The translations under genes were made by a program, and so were the position numbers. Shown one piece after another: positions 1-9,666 of a DNA stretch of 64,000 nt (within the stretch, counting starts at the first letter, position 1; the number at the start of each line of letters is the position of its first letter). The notes under the pieces are model-generated. The model was not told the DNA's origin and did not search any database. It saw only the letters and a list, made by a program, of their open reading frames with translations. The stretch covers positions 634,619,303 through 634,683,302 of the forward strand of contig CM060910.1 in NCBI GenBank assembly GCA_030737875.1. The letters run 5' to 3'. This DNA comes from Allium sativum (taxonomy: Eukaryota; Streptophyta; Magnoliopsida; Asparagales; Amaryllidaceae).

Positions 1-1250
1 CTAATTTAACAGTGTAAATTGTTCTTTTTATTTCTAACAAGTCTCACGGTGGAGTAATACTCATTTTATTCTAACTAATGATAGTTATGATTCAACTACC
101 CAAATATGACAATGATGATAATTTTAATTATCTAATTATAACCAACATGAGTACATATAATTCCAAACAGAGGTTCCTCGCAATCACTAAACAATCAACA
201 TTTCAATAGACACATACAACAGCAACAAGAACTTTACATAGATTAAATATGTAAATTTCACGATGTAATGAATAAAAAATTAATTTATTTAAAGTTGAAA
301 TCTCACATAACATTTCATAATAAAACGATGTTTTAATCTTTACATAACATTTCTGACAAAGGTGGTGTTTTTAATTCTAAATAACCACTTCTACACAAAG
401 TGATACTTTTAATTCTCAATAAACATTACCAACAAAATTGATGTTTTTATACTACTACTAACTAGCAGGTTAAAATGACAAACATGAATTTACATGTTTT
501 CATTTTAATACTAACTAACATGTTAAAATAACAAACATGAATTTTCATGTTTTTATTCATACAATTCAATACAACCATCTAGTGCAACCAAGATAAATCC
601 AAATATTATACAACACATATACATAAATTTTACATAGCATAAATATAAAATTTATATTGCAATTAATAAGTAATTTTATTAAAGAATAGAGATCTCACCT
701 AAAACAATAGCCAACGCAGCAGATAACGGATAGAAGGCGATGTTGAGCCAGGCGTGTTACAGTGGCTTTGGTCACGGTGGTTGTGTGAGACTATGAGGCG
801 CAGCAGTTCAACGCTGGCGAGGACAGATTTAATAACGCCGAACAGCGGCGCGAAGGACCGATGGACGGTTGCTGGCGGAGGAGGCGGTTTGCGGTAGAAG
901 GGGGTGGTGATTTAATTTAAGTAATGTAGATTTTTTTTTATTTTATTCTTTTTAGGGGAAGGAGGCCTTTTTTTTATATATATGGAGCTTCAGATGTCAA
1001 ACCATAATAAAGAGGAGAGAACTGTGAAGAATAGAGAAGGACGGGCTATAAATATATTTTCATTTTTATAAGTGGGTGAACATGTCATGTTGTTTCACAT
1101 TCAAGGCTGAAACGGAAGAATAGGTATTCAATTCTTTCCATTTCAAAGTTCCTTTTATTTCATTATAAATATATTAATTAATACATGCCATTTCAGAAAT
1201 TCAAAAAAAAAAAAAAAAAAAGAGAATGTGGAGAGTGGGGTGAGAGGAAA
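1..1250 (-). repeat. LTR G, downstream portion (interrupted by element A1)
   Basis: This is AT-rich LTR sequence in minus orientation that continues at 12951 on the other side of element A1. Read on the minus strand it has a TATA-like stretch (985 down to 974), a GC-richer leader (about 905 to 700) and a splice-donor consensus AG|GTGAGA with its GT at 698-697. Positions 290-560 hold short inverted motifs built on A-rich and T-rich arms, a weaker form of the palindrome arrays seen in the other long LTRs. The far LTR end lies left of the window. A run of about 19 A (1203-1221) sits near the A1 insertion. No coding domain is seen. Confidence 0.6.
974..985 (-). promoter_or_regulatory. Candidate TATA box of LTR G
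   Basis: Read on the minus strand, an alternating AT core followed by an A-run lies just upstream of the GC-richer leader. It has the same relative position as the TATA boxes of LTRs A, B and C. Motif-level evidence only. Confidence 0.4.
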
Positions 1251-1527
1251 TGTAACACCCCGCGAATTCTACAACTGTGAAATTCATAAATTAAAGTATA
1301 ATTAATTTTAATCAAAGAACTAAGGGAAACGAGATACGCCATTGCGTTCGTCTCGGAAAAATACGCGAAATAGAGTCCGAGTTTTCGAAAAACGGAGTCC
1401 GTATGAAGAAGATATGGCCTTCGGAAGTTTCTGAATTAAGTTTAAAATTCAAACAGAATAAAATCAAGTTTAAATTCCAAAATGGGGCCCAATGGGCCAG
1501 GGCGGAAAAACACCCGCCTAACGCACC

Positions 1528-1616
1528 CAGGTCGACTGGGCTGTCGACCTGGTCTAGCCAGGTCGACAGGGCTGTCGACAGGCATGTCGACCTGGTCCAG
1601 AGCCAGGTCGAACCCA
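1528..1616 (+). repeat. GTCGAC palindrome array in U3 of A1
   Basis: Five GTCGAC hexamers in under 90 bp, arranged as alternating CAGGTCGAC and GTCGACCTGG half-units, so the array is strongly self-complementary. It lies 150-240 bp upstream of the TATA box, where an enhancer would be expected. The same array is at about 9944-10023 in the 3' LTR, and on the minus strand at about 44730-44815 and 53160-53255 in element A2. The last copy has one extra 12-bp unit. An enhancer role is inferred from position and symmetry. Confidence 0.8.
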
Positions 1617-1769
1617 GTCCAACCTGGCTGGCCTATTCTATGTTGGTCGATTTTTTGTAGACTGCTTTGTCATTAGGGCTAGGTGGAAGGCTCTAATTGG
1701 TCTCTCCTTAGGATGAATGGCTACGATCAATCCAAGCAACATCAATGGCCCTAATCAGTTCATTACCCC

Positions 1770-1777
1770 TATAAAAA
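1770..1777 (+). promoter_or_regulatory. TATA box of LTR A1
   Basis: TATAAAAA sits 519 bp into the LTR and is preserved at the same offset in the 3' LTR (10186-10193) and on the minus strand in A2 (44569-44576 and 52994-53001). Transcription would start about 30 bp downstream, placing U3 at roughly 550 bp. Confidence 0.75.
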
Positions 1778-1830
1778 GGACCCTAGACTCAACCCTAATC
1801 TATTCATTCAAAAATAAGAACAAAGCCGCC

Positions 1831-1851
1831 ATGTTGCTGAGGAACGACTAG
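1831..1851 (+). CDS. Upstream mini-ORF in the LTR leader exon (6 codons)
   Basis: An ATG in the strong start context GCCGCCATG opens a six-residue frame, MLLRND, closed by TAG. It lies between the TATA box and the splice donor, so it would be the first AUG of the element's RNA. The same peptide frame is unchanged in all four A-family LTRs (10247-10267; minus 44495-44515 and 52920-52940). It could act as an upstream ORF reducing or regulating gag-pol translation. This is inference from position and context; the LTRs are young, so identity alone is weak proof of selection. Confidence 0.5.
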   Translation: MLLRND

Positions 1852-1964
1852 GGGTAGTCACCAATTGGAGAGAGGATTAGGAGGCAAATTCTAAGGCATA
1901 AAGCAACTCAATCAAATCAAACCGCATCTTCAAATCCCTAAATTTGAGAATTCGCCACACCATT

Positions 1965-4134
1965 GTAAGTAGAGTATTATTTTGGTATGAACAAATAATT
2001 GTGTTGGTTTGTATACTTGATTTGTGGCGATAAAGTAATTCATATTTGTGCGTTACTATGATTCTTATCGATTTGGAATATTGTATACGTTTGGATATTC
2101 TCGAATTATGTTATTCAATTATGAAAAACTACATGCGGTAGTTTTATGCAAGTATACGTTTGGAATATTCGCAAATTATGTAATCCTTGATGAAGCTACA
2201 TGTATGTAGTTGATTAATTGAAATTCATGCAAGTTTGGGGTTTTGCTACTATGCCATCATAATGTGTATTTTCATACAAACATCGTTTTTGTGAAGTAAT
2301 TGGAATAAGTTTGGGTTATCATAATTCATATGAAACTATGTTGAAATTTTGGCACCATGTATTAAGACATGCTTTTGTACTAGAAAACCTATTTGCAAAC
2401 TTATGAATATGACTAGGCTATGATTGATATTTGGCATAATTGAAATCCATGTTAAGTCTATATTATGTGATGACATATGTGATACATAGCTAGGCTAGAT
2501 TCAAAATCCCTTTTTGCAAGTTTGCATGACTAAAGTAAAAATCATGATTTCATGTTAGAAATATTTATGCCATGGTTATGTGAACAAATTTAACTATACC
2601 TTTGTACTAGTCACAAAAGTAGACACCTTTGTAAACATGTAGTAGTCTTATGAACATGATTTGCTTATGTTTGACATTATGCCTGAATAAAAATATAGGT
2701 TTATGTTGTAGTTAAGCCTAAGTGTCGATAGTGATATTCTTAAACTTAACTACAAGTTTACATGCTTTGATTCATGTCACTTATGCTTTATGACCAAAGT
2801 ATATGTCACTACTATGCAAGTACACCAGTTTCTATTTTGTATTTCCAACGTCATATTGCAAGTTCATGCGCTCACATTCCCCTTTTCGTGTATGTAATCA
2901 CGCTTTAAGCCTCCCCTTTTCGCATGGCTAAGTTGGGCTTTAAAAGGCTAAGCCCAACATATATATAATAAACGGACGTGTTAAACGGGGGAAAATAACG
3001 TTGGGTTAAAATTACTAATGAATGAAAATATAAAATAGAAGGGCCCAAATTCAAGTATGGGTTGGGCCCATGATTGGTGTAACCTTTACACCATTAACTT
3101 AATAATGGGCCGCAAATATTTACATATAAGAAAATAAAGAAGAAAGACAAAATATGTAAATGTAGAACATACGATGTGTTTAACCCGAGGTTGGATTGAG
3201 TTGTGATGTAAACCTGCCCGGAACAGCCCGGCTGTCCAGTAGTCACAACAATACCTATCCAATGTGGGAGGTTAAACATGGAGCCCAATAAGGACCCGAG
3301 GTTAGACTGAGTTGTGGCGTAAGACTGCCCGGAACCAACCGGCAACAGGCAGCCACAACAATACCTGTCTAATGTGAGAGGTCAAGGCTTTAATAAGACA
3401 ATTAAGGCTGAGTCAGGATTGTTAGGATTAAGTGAACTAAAGACTTAATCAAAATGGAACATGCTAAACTAAACGGACTAGTGGGGGTTAGGTTAGGAAA
3501 CACTTAACCAACTTAGCATGTTGGCTAGGGATAGAAAACCTAGTAACGGGGGACCCTTTTCGGCAGTAACCCTAGAAGGTGTATCAGGATACCCTGAAAC
3601 TAGGCAGGGTGGGGCACGATTACTTGGCTGATTGTAAGAGGTAAAATCGATGGCGGTGGTGTAGCAGTGTAGGTTCTAACGGGGTGCGGGTGTGCACACA
3701 CTCCGGCGCAGAAAAATAAAGCACTGGGCACCAGTAGCATACCTGTGCATTCTAAGGTTGTGTCGGGCCGCCGCCATGGGACTTGATACACCCCATGGTG
3801 GGACCAGCATAGGTAACTACAACATCGAGGGCCGTAAGACACATGTAACTATGCGAGTAGGAGCCGATCATCATAGAACGGATCACATCACCCTGATTAT
3901 GGGGTGCCAGTTGGAAACTAGTTTATATGGGTTCAGAGATTAACATGGGGTACGATAGCATATTCGACCCTAGACAACTTAACCAAGTTTATAGTACTTT
4001 CCCACTTCTTGTTTATACTTATCATACCCAGTTCTTTATTCATAGACAGAATAGTACTAGACTTACTCAGGCTTTATGTCTGACTCTACTTTTCTTTCGT
4101 CTCCTTTTCTTCCGTTCCCCCCCCCCCCCCCCAG
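1965..4134 (+). other. Candidate intron inside the A1 5' LTR
   Basis: The donor reads CCATT|GTAAGTAG (GT at 1965-1966). The acceptor is a long pyrimidine tract (mixed C/T from about 4085, then about 15 C) ending CCAG|GTCC (AG at 4133-4134). The predicted intron is 2,170 bp, AT-rich, and lies wholly within the LTR downstream of the TATA box. Equivalent sites are at 10381 and 12547 in the 3' LTR and in both A2 LTRs. In the A2 5' LTR the base before AG has changed from C to A. Splicing would shorten the leader before gag. The signals are textbook-like but no transcript is available. Confidence 0.6.
3184..3400 (+). repeat. Diverged tandem duplication, period about 111 bp
   Basis: Two diverged copies begin with CCCGAGGTT at 3184 and 3295. 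Each contains a TGAGTTGTG segment, a GCCCGGAAC core and a CACAACAATACCT segment, then ends at a GTGAGAGGT-like motif. The pair is present in all four A-family LTRs (about 11600-11816; minus about 42950-43165 and 51375-51590). The TGAGTTGTG and CACAACAATA segments can pair with each other, so each unit may fold as a hairpin. It lies inside the predicted LTR intron. No function is known. Confidence 0.7.
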
Positions 4135-4390
4135 GTCCACAGGGAGGGAACACAGCAGCTTGACCAGCCCTAACATCCAGCTTGAAGAAGAGAAATGTAT
4201 TGCTTGGTCCTTTTCGTTTGAAACTATGGCTTTGGACAAACTCTATGGGGCTTTTGCAGTTTATCTATGTTTTATTTATGCTTCTTTAAATAATGTAATC
4301 AAGACAGATTATGAAAGTGTTATGTTATGTTTTGGAAAAGATGTAAGACAATTATGGTAATGTTGTTATAACACGTATTTGCTTTCATGA

Positions 4391-4396
4391 AATAAA
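4391..4396 (+). terminator. Poly(A) signal in LTR A1
   Basis: AATAAA is followed by T/G-rich sequence about 10-25 bp downstream, a plausible polyadenylation context. If used, R would span from just after the TATA box to about 4415, an unusually long R that contains the predicted intron, and U5 would be only about 120 bp. The equivalent signal in the 3' LTR is near 12804. Confidence 0.5.
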
Positions 4397-4534
4397 AGTT
4401 TGTTGTTTTTCCGCTGTTTACAAATATGTGTTCTTATATCTGTCTTGTATATCTGTGACTTGTACTTACAAACCTCCACCAAAATTAGGGCATTCCCTTT
4501 GAGAGTGACCCTAACGGAGGTGGGGTGCTTCACT

Positions 4535-4546
4535 TGGTATCAGAGC
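4535..4546 (+). other. Primer-binding site of A1 (initiator tRNA-Met)
   Basis: TGGTATCAGAGC begins two bases after the LTR end. It is complementary to the 3' end of plant initiator Met tRNA, the usual primer for Ty3/gypsy chromoviruses. Confidence 0.95.
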
Positions 4547-4722
4547 ATAGGTTTACCAGATAAGATAAAAAGTTTTGAAAAATTATTTTCAAAAAGGAAA
4601 TTTAAAGAAGCATTTTTAAAAAGAAAAATATTATTTTATTTTAAAAAGGCAAAGTCCACCCCCCCAAAGCCATAGGTACTATCTCTTATCCTTCGTTTTG
4701 AATCTATCCTTTTTGTTTCAGC

Positions 4723-7700
4723 ATGTCCGAAGATCTTAACTTGCCGGAAGGGGTACCAATACCTGGTTGGTTTAGACGGTTCTTAGAAGTAAGGGCCACT
4801 CAGCCAGGTCCTACCGTTCCTCCTCCCCCAGCTGCCGGAAATCATCCAGCTGCAGCGGCACCTTTTCCTCCACCTCCTCCACGGGGAAACACTTTTGCTA
4901 AGATATGTAAAGATTTTAAAGCTATGGGAGGAAGGGATTTCCATGGAACTGAGTCCTTCGTGGCAGCCAGAAATTGGCTGAAAGAAACTGAGGACCTATT
5001 CATCATCTTTGAGGTAGAGGATAGACAAAAAGTACAATTGGCAGTGTGGCTATTGAAGGGCGAGGCTTCCTACTGGTGGGAAGTCACTAATGCTGAAAGA
5101 CCAGTGGAGACATGGGAGGACTTTAGGGCAAGGTTTGAGACTAAATTTCTCTCAGATGCGGAAAGAAGTTTGCAGTTGGAAAATTTCTTATTTCTTAAGC
5201 AAGGGGACAAGACAGTCAGAGAGTATGTGAATCAGTTCGATGAGCTGGCTAGGTTTGGGCTTGACCTAGTCAACACCCCGCACAAGAAGGCTCTCCGTTT
5301 CGTCAAACGGTTGAATGAGCCATTACACAGTTTGGCCATGACCCATATACCCATGGGAGCCACGTATGAAAGATTGGTGCAAATGGCATTGTTGAATGAA
5401 GAGGATAAGGGCAAGAAGGAGACAAAGGCAGAAAGCTCTCAAGGGAAGAAAGAAGGTTTGCAGCCTAAGAAGACAGACTTTAAGAAGGGCGGGAAAGGCA
5501 ACAAAGAGAAGAGGAAGTGCAATTTCTGTGGCAAAGTGGGGCACTTAGTAAAGGACTGCCGGAAAAAGAAGGCCAAGGAGAATGGTGGGTGCTTTTCTTG
5601 CGGTGAGACAGGCCACAGGGCTAAGGACTGCCCAAAGAAACGAGGACAGGGGCAGAGGGCTGGATCCACCCCAGGGGCACAGGTTCATGTGCTAGAAGCG
5701 CCACCTTTGCAACAGCGAGGTATAAATACTTCTGTAGAAAGTGTAGTTTATCTTTATGATCACCCCGTTCGCACTTTATTTGATTCTGGCGCATCACACT
5801 CCTTTATCTTGTCTGCTTTAGTAGAATCTCTGCACCTAAAAACTAGTATGGTAGAGGACCCCTTAATTGTTTCAAACCCAATTGGGGGCCCATCTCATTT
5901 GTCTATGATCTGTGTGGGATTGAAAATTTCTATTCTAAGCGTAGAATTTCTATGTAGTGCCTTTGTTTTGGGATTTTCGGGGGTATGGTTTGATTTTGGG
6001 TATGGATTGGCTATCCAGTAATGGGGCCATCCTTGATTGTGAGAAAAGGGTTGTTAGGCTCCTAACCCAGCTCGGTAATACTTTGGAAATTTCTTGTAAT
6101 CCCTCGTATGCGGTTATGCTTAGTTATCTTGAATCGCTAGATGCCTCTGTTGAAAATTTGCAATCAGTTAGAGTGGTCCGGGAATATCCGGATGTCTTCG
6201 AAGAGGTGAAGGGCTTGCCTCCGAAGCGGGAAATAGACTTCCGCATATATCTTGTAGATAATGCAAAGCCCGTTGCATTGCCCGTTATACACATGGCTCC
6301 ACGAGAAAGGAAAGAGTTCAGTAAACAGATTAAAGAGCTTCTAGAAAAGGGGTTCATTAGGAGGAGCATTTCAGAATGGGGCACTCCAGTGGTGTTCGCT
6401 ACAAAGGCGGATGGATCACTCCGTCTATGTATTGACTATAGGGAGCTCAACAAGCTAACGAAAAAGAATAGGCACCCTCTCCCTAGAATTGACGATTTAT
6501 TTGACCAGCTTGTAGGAGCGTCTGTTTTCTCCCAACTCGATTTAGCAACCGGTTTTCATCAGCTAAGGGTGGCTGAAGATAGCATCGATAAAACGGCGTT
6601 CAAAACCCCAGACGACTTCTTTGAATGGCTTGTCATGCCTTTCGGCTTGACAAATGCACCTGCGTACTTCGTGGACCTGATGAGTAGGGTATTTAGAGAT
6701 TTCCTCAACAAATTCGTAGTGGTCTTCGTAGACGATATCCTTATCTTCTCAAAAAGTGAAGAGGAACATGCTCAGCACTTAAGGGCAATCATGGAAGCTT
6801 TGCGAGTCCATCAACTAAAAGCCAAATTCTCCAAATGCCACTTTTGGAGAGAAGAGGTGAGGTTCCTTGGGCACATAGTATCCAAACAAGGGTTAGCAGT
6901 GGACCCTGCTAAGGTAGTGACGGTACAGGATTGGAAGACACCAAGGAATGCAACTGAGGTCCGAAGCTTTCTAGGACTAGCAAGTTTCTATCGAAAGTTC
7001 ATAAGGGATTTTGCGAAAATCTCAGCTCCGCTCACGAAATTGACCAAGAAGAATCTAGTGTTCAATTGGGACTTGGATTGCGAGTTTGCTTTCCAATGAC
7101 TGAAAAGGGCTCTCACAACAGCCCCAGTTTTGACGCTTCCAGATGGGAGCAAGATGTTCACTGTTTATACGGATGCATGTGGGACAGGGCTAGGCGCCGT
7201 CTTAATGCAAGAAGGAAGGGTAGTAGCTTATGGCGGGAGGCAGTTGAAGGTGCACGAAAAGAACTACCCAACCCACGATCTTGAGTTAGCCGCCATCGTC
7301 TTTGCACTCAAGTCTTGGCGACACTATCTCCTAGGTGAGAAGTTCGAACTTTACACTGACCATAAATCGTTGAAATATCTTTTCTCGCAGAAGGATCTTA
7401 ACTTGAGGCAACAAAGATGGATGGAGTTTCTTGCCTCGTACGATTTCGAAATCTCCTACACTTCGGGCAAAGGCAACGTAGTAGCAGACGCGTTGAGCCG
7501 AAAGAAATTGACCCTAAGCCCGTTGTTTGTTGAAAGACAAAGCCTAGAGTTTATAGCCAGCTTCGACTTTAGGCCTTCCTCCGATTTCGTACCAGGCTTA
7601 CTAGCATCTCTCGAAGTGCGCCCAACTTTAGTGGATTCAGTAGGGGCAGCACAACGCGAAGACCCTCAACTTGTGGAAATAATTGATAGGCTAATTAGGG

Positions 7701-9099
7701 GTGAGTCTTCAAGTCACCTCAACAGATACTCCATTGACGATAAGGGTTTGCTAAGGCGAGACGGAAGACTATGCGTCCCACAGACAAAAGATTTAATAAA
7801 GAAGGTTCTCGAGGAAGCACATCACTCCAAGATGACGATACATCCAGGCGGAGATAAAATGTACAAGACATAAAAAGGACTTTCTTCTGGAACGGCATGA
7901 AAAAGGACGTGGCAGAGTTCGTTTCTAAGTGTATGGTGTGCCAACAGGTTAAGGCGGAACAGAAAAAGCCTGGCGGACTGCTACATCCTCTGGAGGTCCC
8001 GCAGTGGAAGTGGGATAGCATCTCAATGGACTTCATCGATGGGCTGCCTAGGTCTAGGAGAGGCAACACTAGCATTTGGGTAATAGTGGATAGGCTTACT
8101 AAAAGCGCCCACTTTTTACCTGTCAAAAGTAAGAGAACTGCCTCATCCCTAGCATCACTTTACCTCAAGTAAATCGTTCGACTCCATGGAATACCATCTA
8201 GCATTGTTAGTGACCGAGACCCCATCTTCACTAGTGAGTTTTGGCGGAGTCTGCAAGAAGCAGTAGGAACGCAGTTATGCTTGAGCACAGCCTATCATCC
8301 CCAAACCGACGGCCAAACAGAGAGAGTGAACAGAGTTTTGGAAGACCTTTTAAGGCTATGCGTCCTTGACTTCGGAGGGACATGGGAAGACCACCTTCCT
8401 TTGGTGGAATTTGCCTACAACAACAGCTATCAAGCAACCATCGGAATGGCGCCCTTCGAAGCTTTATATGGAAGACCGTGCCGATCGCCCACTTGTTGGT
8501 GGGAGTCTACTGATAAGCTCATACTTGGACCAGATATGATCCGAGAGACTTCAGAGATAGTAGACTTAATACGAAGAAGGATGAAGACGGCCCAAGACAG
8601 ACAGAAGTCCTATGCCGACAAGAGAAGGACCGACCTTGAATTTGAGGTTGGAGACAGAGTTTTTCTCAAAGTATCACCGCTAAGGAACGTTGTTCGTTTT
8701 GGAACCACAGGAAAACTAGCACCAAGGTTCGTAGGGCCATTCCCTATCATCGAGAAAATTGGGAAAATGGCCTATAGATTAGAGTTACCCGAGAAGTTGG
8801 TTGGAGTCCACAACGTTTTTCACGTTTCACATCTCCGAAAATGTCTACATGAGTCAGCCGAGGTGGTAGAGCCAAATATCCTCGAAGAAGCCGAAGTGGA
8901 ACGCGAAGCAACCATAAGAAAAGTTCCAACACGCATATTAGGAACGGAAGTGAAGAAGCTACGCAACCGTGAAGTCAAGCTCGTCAAAGTTCAGTGGAGC
9001 GACGCCGAGGGAGACGCGACTTGGGAAACTGAAGCTAGAATACGCACTGCCTACCCTTTTCTGTTCGAGGGTACATCCTTGATCTTTCTTTTTCCTTAA
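4723..9099 (+). pseudogene. gag-pol polyprotein of A1, disrupted
   Basis: One long frame of 4,377 nt encodes the capsid and enzymes needed for reverse transcription and integration. It starts at the ATG at 4723, 176 nt after the primer site. The order is: gag capsid domain (codons about 80-200); two CCHC zinc knuckles (codons 266-279 and 290-303); protease with DSGA (codon 354); reverse transcriptase with FVDD at 6725-6736; RNase H (TDACG near codon 811); integrase with an HHCC zinc-binding region (codons about 1034-1073) and DDE catalytic core (codons about 1101, 1163 and 1200); and a C-terminal chromodomain (about 1400-1440) that would direct integration to marked chromatin. Lesions relative to copy A2 are one extra base near 5980 in the protease-RT linker, TGA at 7097-7099 (from CGA), one missing base near 7864, and TAA at 8170-8172 (from GAA). 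The copy cannot make a full polyprotein. Confidence 0.95.
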
Positions 9100-9653
9100 G
9101 TTGCGCTTTTATCTATCTTTTTAGGTATATTTCCTCGACCTTATCTTTCAGGTAGAAACCCTTTGGATGGAAACATGTAATTGAAACATGTTATGGATGA
9201 TGGTTGCAAGTGGTTGCAAGTGATTGCTAGTGGTTGCTCGTGGTTGTATATACACACACAATCTAGGTTTTAGATCGGCTCAGTCACTTCATATTGCATA
9301 TGCATAAATGTTTTCATTCGTATGTGATTGAACTTTAATGTGTTGTCATGTGGATGCTGCATTTGTATTGAATGATTGTGCACTCATGTAGAATCAAGAA
9401 TAGGAAAATTTTGCATACATAATGGATTCATGGCACTTACATAATTCGCATTAAGGAGGTCAACTGAATCAGTAGACCGCCTGATTTTGCATTAGATAAG
9501 TACATGTACACACACACTTCGCATATGATCATGATGCATTAGAAGTCTTTTAAGGATAATGGATGCTCGTGTTTGTTGGATGAGTAGATGGATGATTGGA
9601 TGTTAGGATATACATTCCTCCTAACTTGAAGATTTCGGGGACGAAATCCTTTT
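9100..9653 (+). other. A1 3' untranslated interior
   Basis: Non-coding stretch between the gag-pol stop and the polypurine tract. A short degenerate repeat of GTGGTTGCAA type lies at about 9199-9247, followed by a CA-rich run. The matching stretch in A2 is 45111-45662. No gene is seen. Confidence 0.85.
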
Positions 9654-9666
9654 AAGTGGGGGAGAA
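9654..9666 (+). other. Polypurine tract of A1
   Basis: AAGTGGGGGAGAA lies immediately before the 3' LTR start at 9667, the expected site of plus-strand DNA priming. It is conserved in A2 on the minus strand. Confidence 0.93.

Larger units (their letters stand above)
1251..4532 (+). repeat. Element A1 5' LTR
   Basis: A 3,282-bp LTR starting TGTAACACCCC. Its end, read in reverse complement, starts TGAAGCACCCC, giving an extended imperfect terminal inverted repeat of 11 bp. U3 carries a GTCGAC palindrome array (about 1530-1612) and a TATA box at 1770. A leader exon (about 1800-1964), a candidate intron (1965-4134), a second leader exon and a poly(A) signal (4391) follow. The long open stretches on either strand within it are not protein-like and are treated as chance. 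Confidence 0.97.

Noticed and set aside
1203..1221. A-run that could be the tail of a SINE or LINE.
   Set aside because: No RNA polymerase III promoter boxes, no LINE coding remnant and no flanking duplication other than that of A1 were seen beside it.
3094..3345. An 83-residue open frame repeated almost unchanged in all four A-family LTRs (antisense to the element).
   Set aside because: The LTRs are about 1 percent diverged or less within each element, so preservation is expected by recent copying. It overlaps the 111-bp tandem duplication and has no protein-like domain.
4535..4546. Match to a tRNA sequence near each LTR.
   Set aside because: Only the 12 bases complementary to the tRNA 3' end are present, which marks a primer-binding site and not a tRNA gene.
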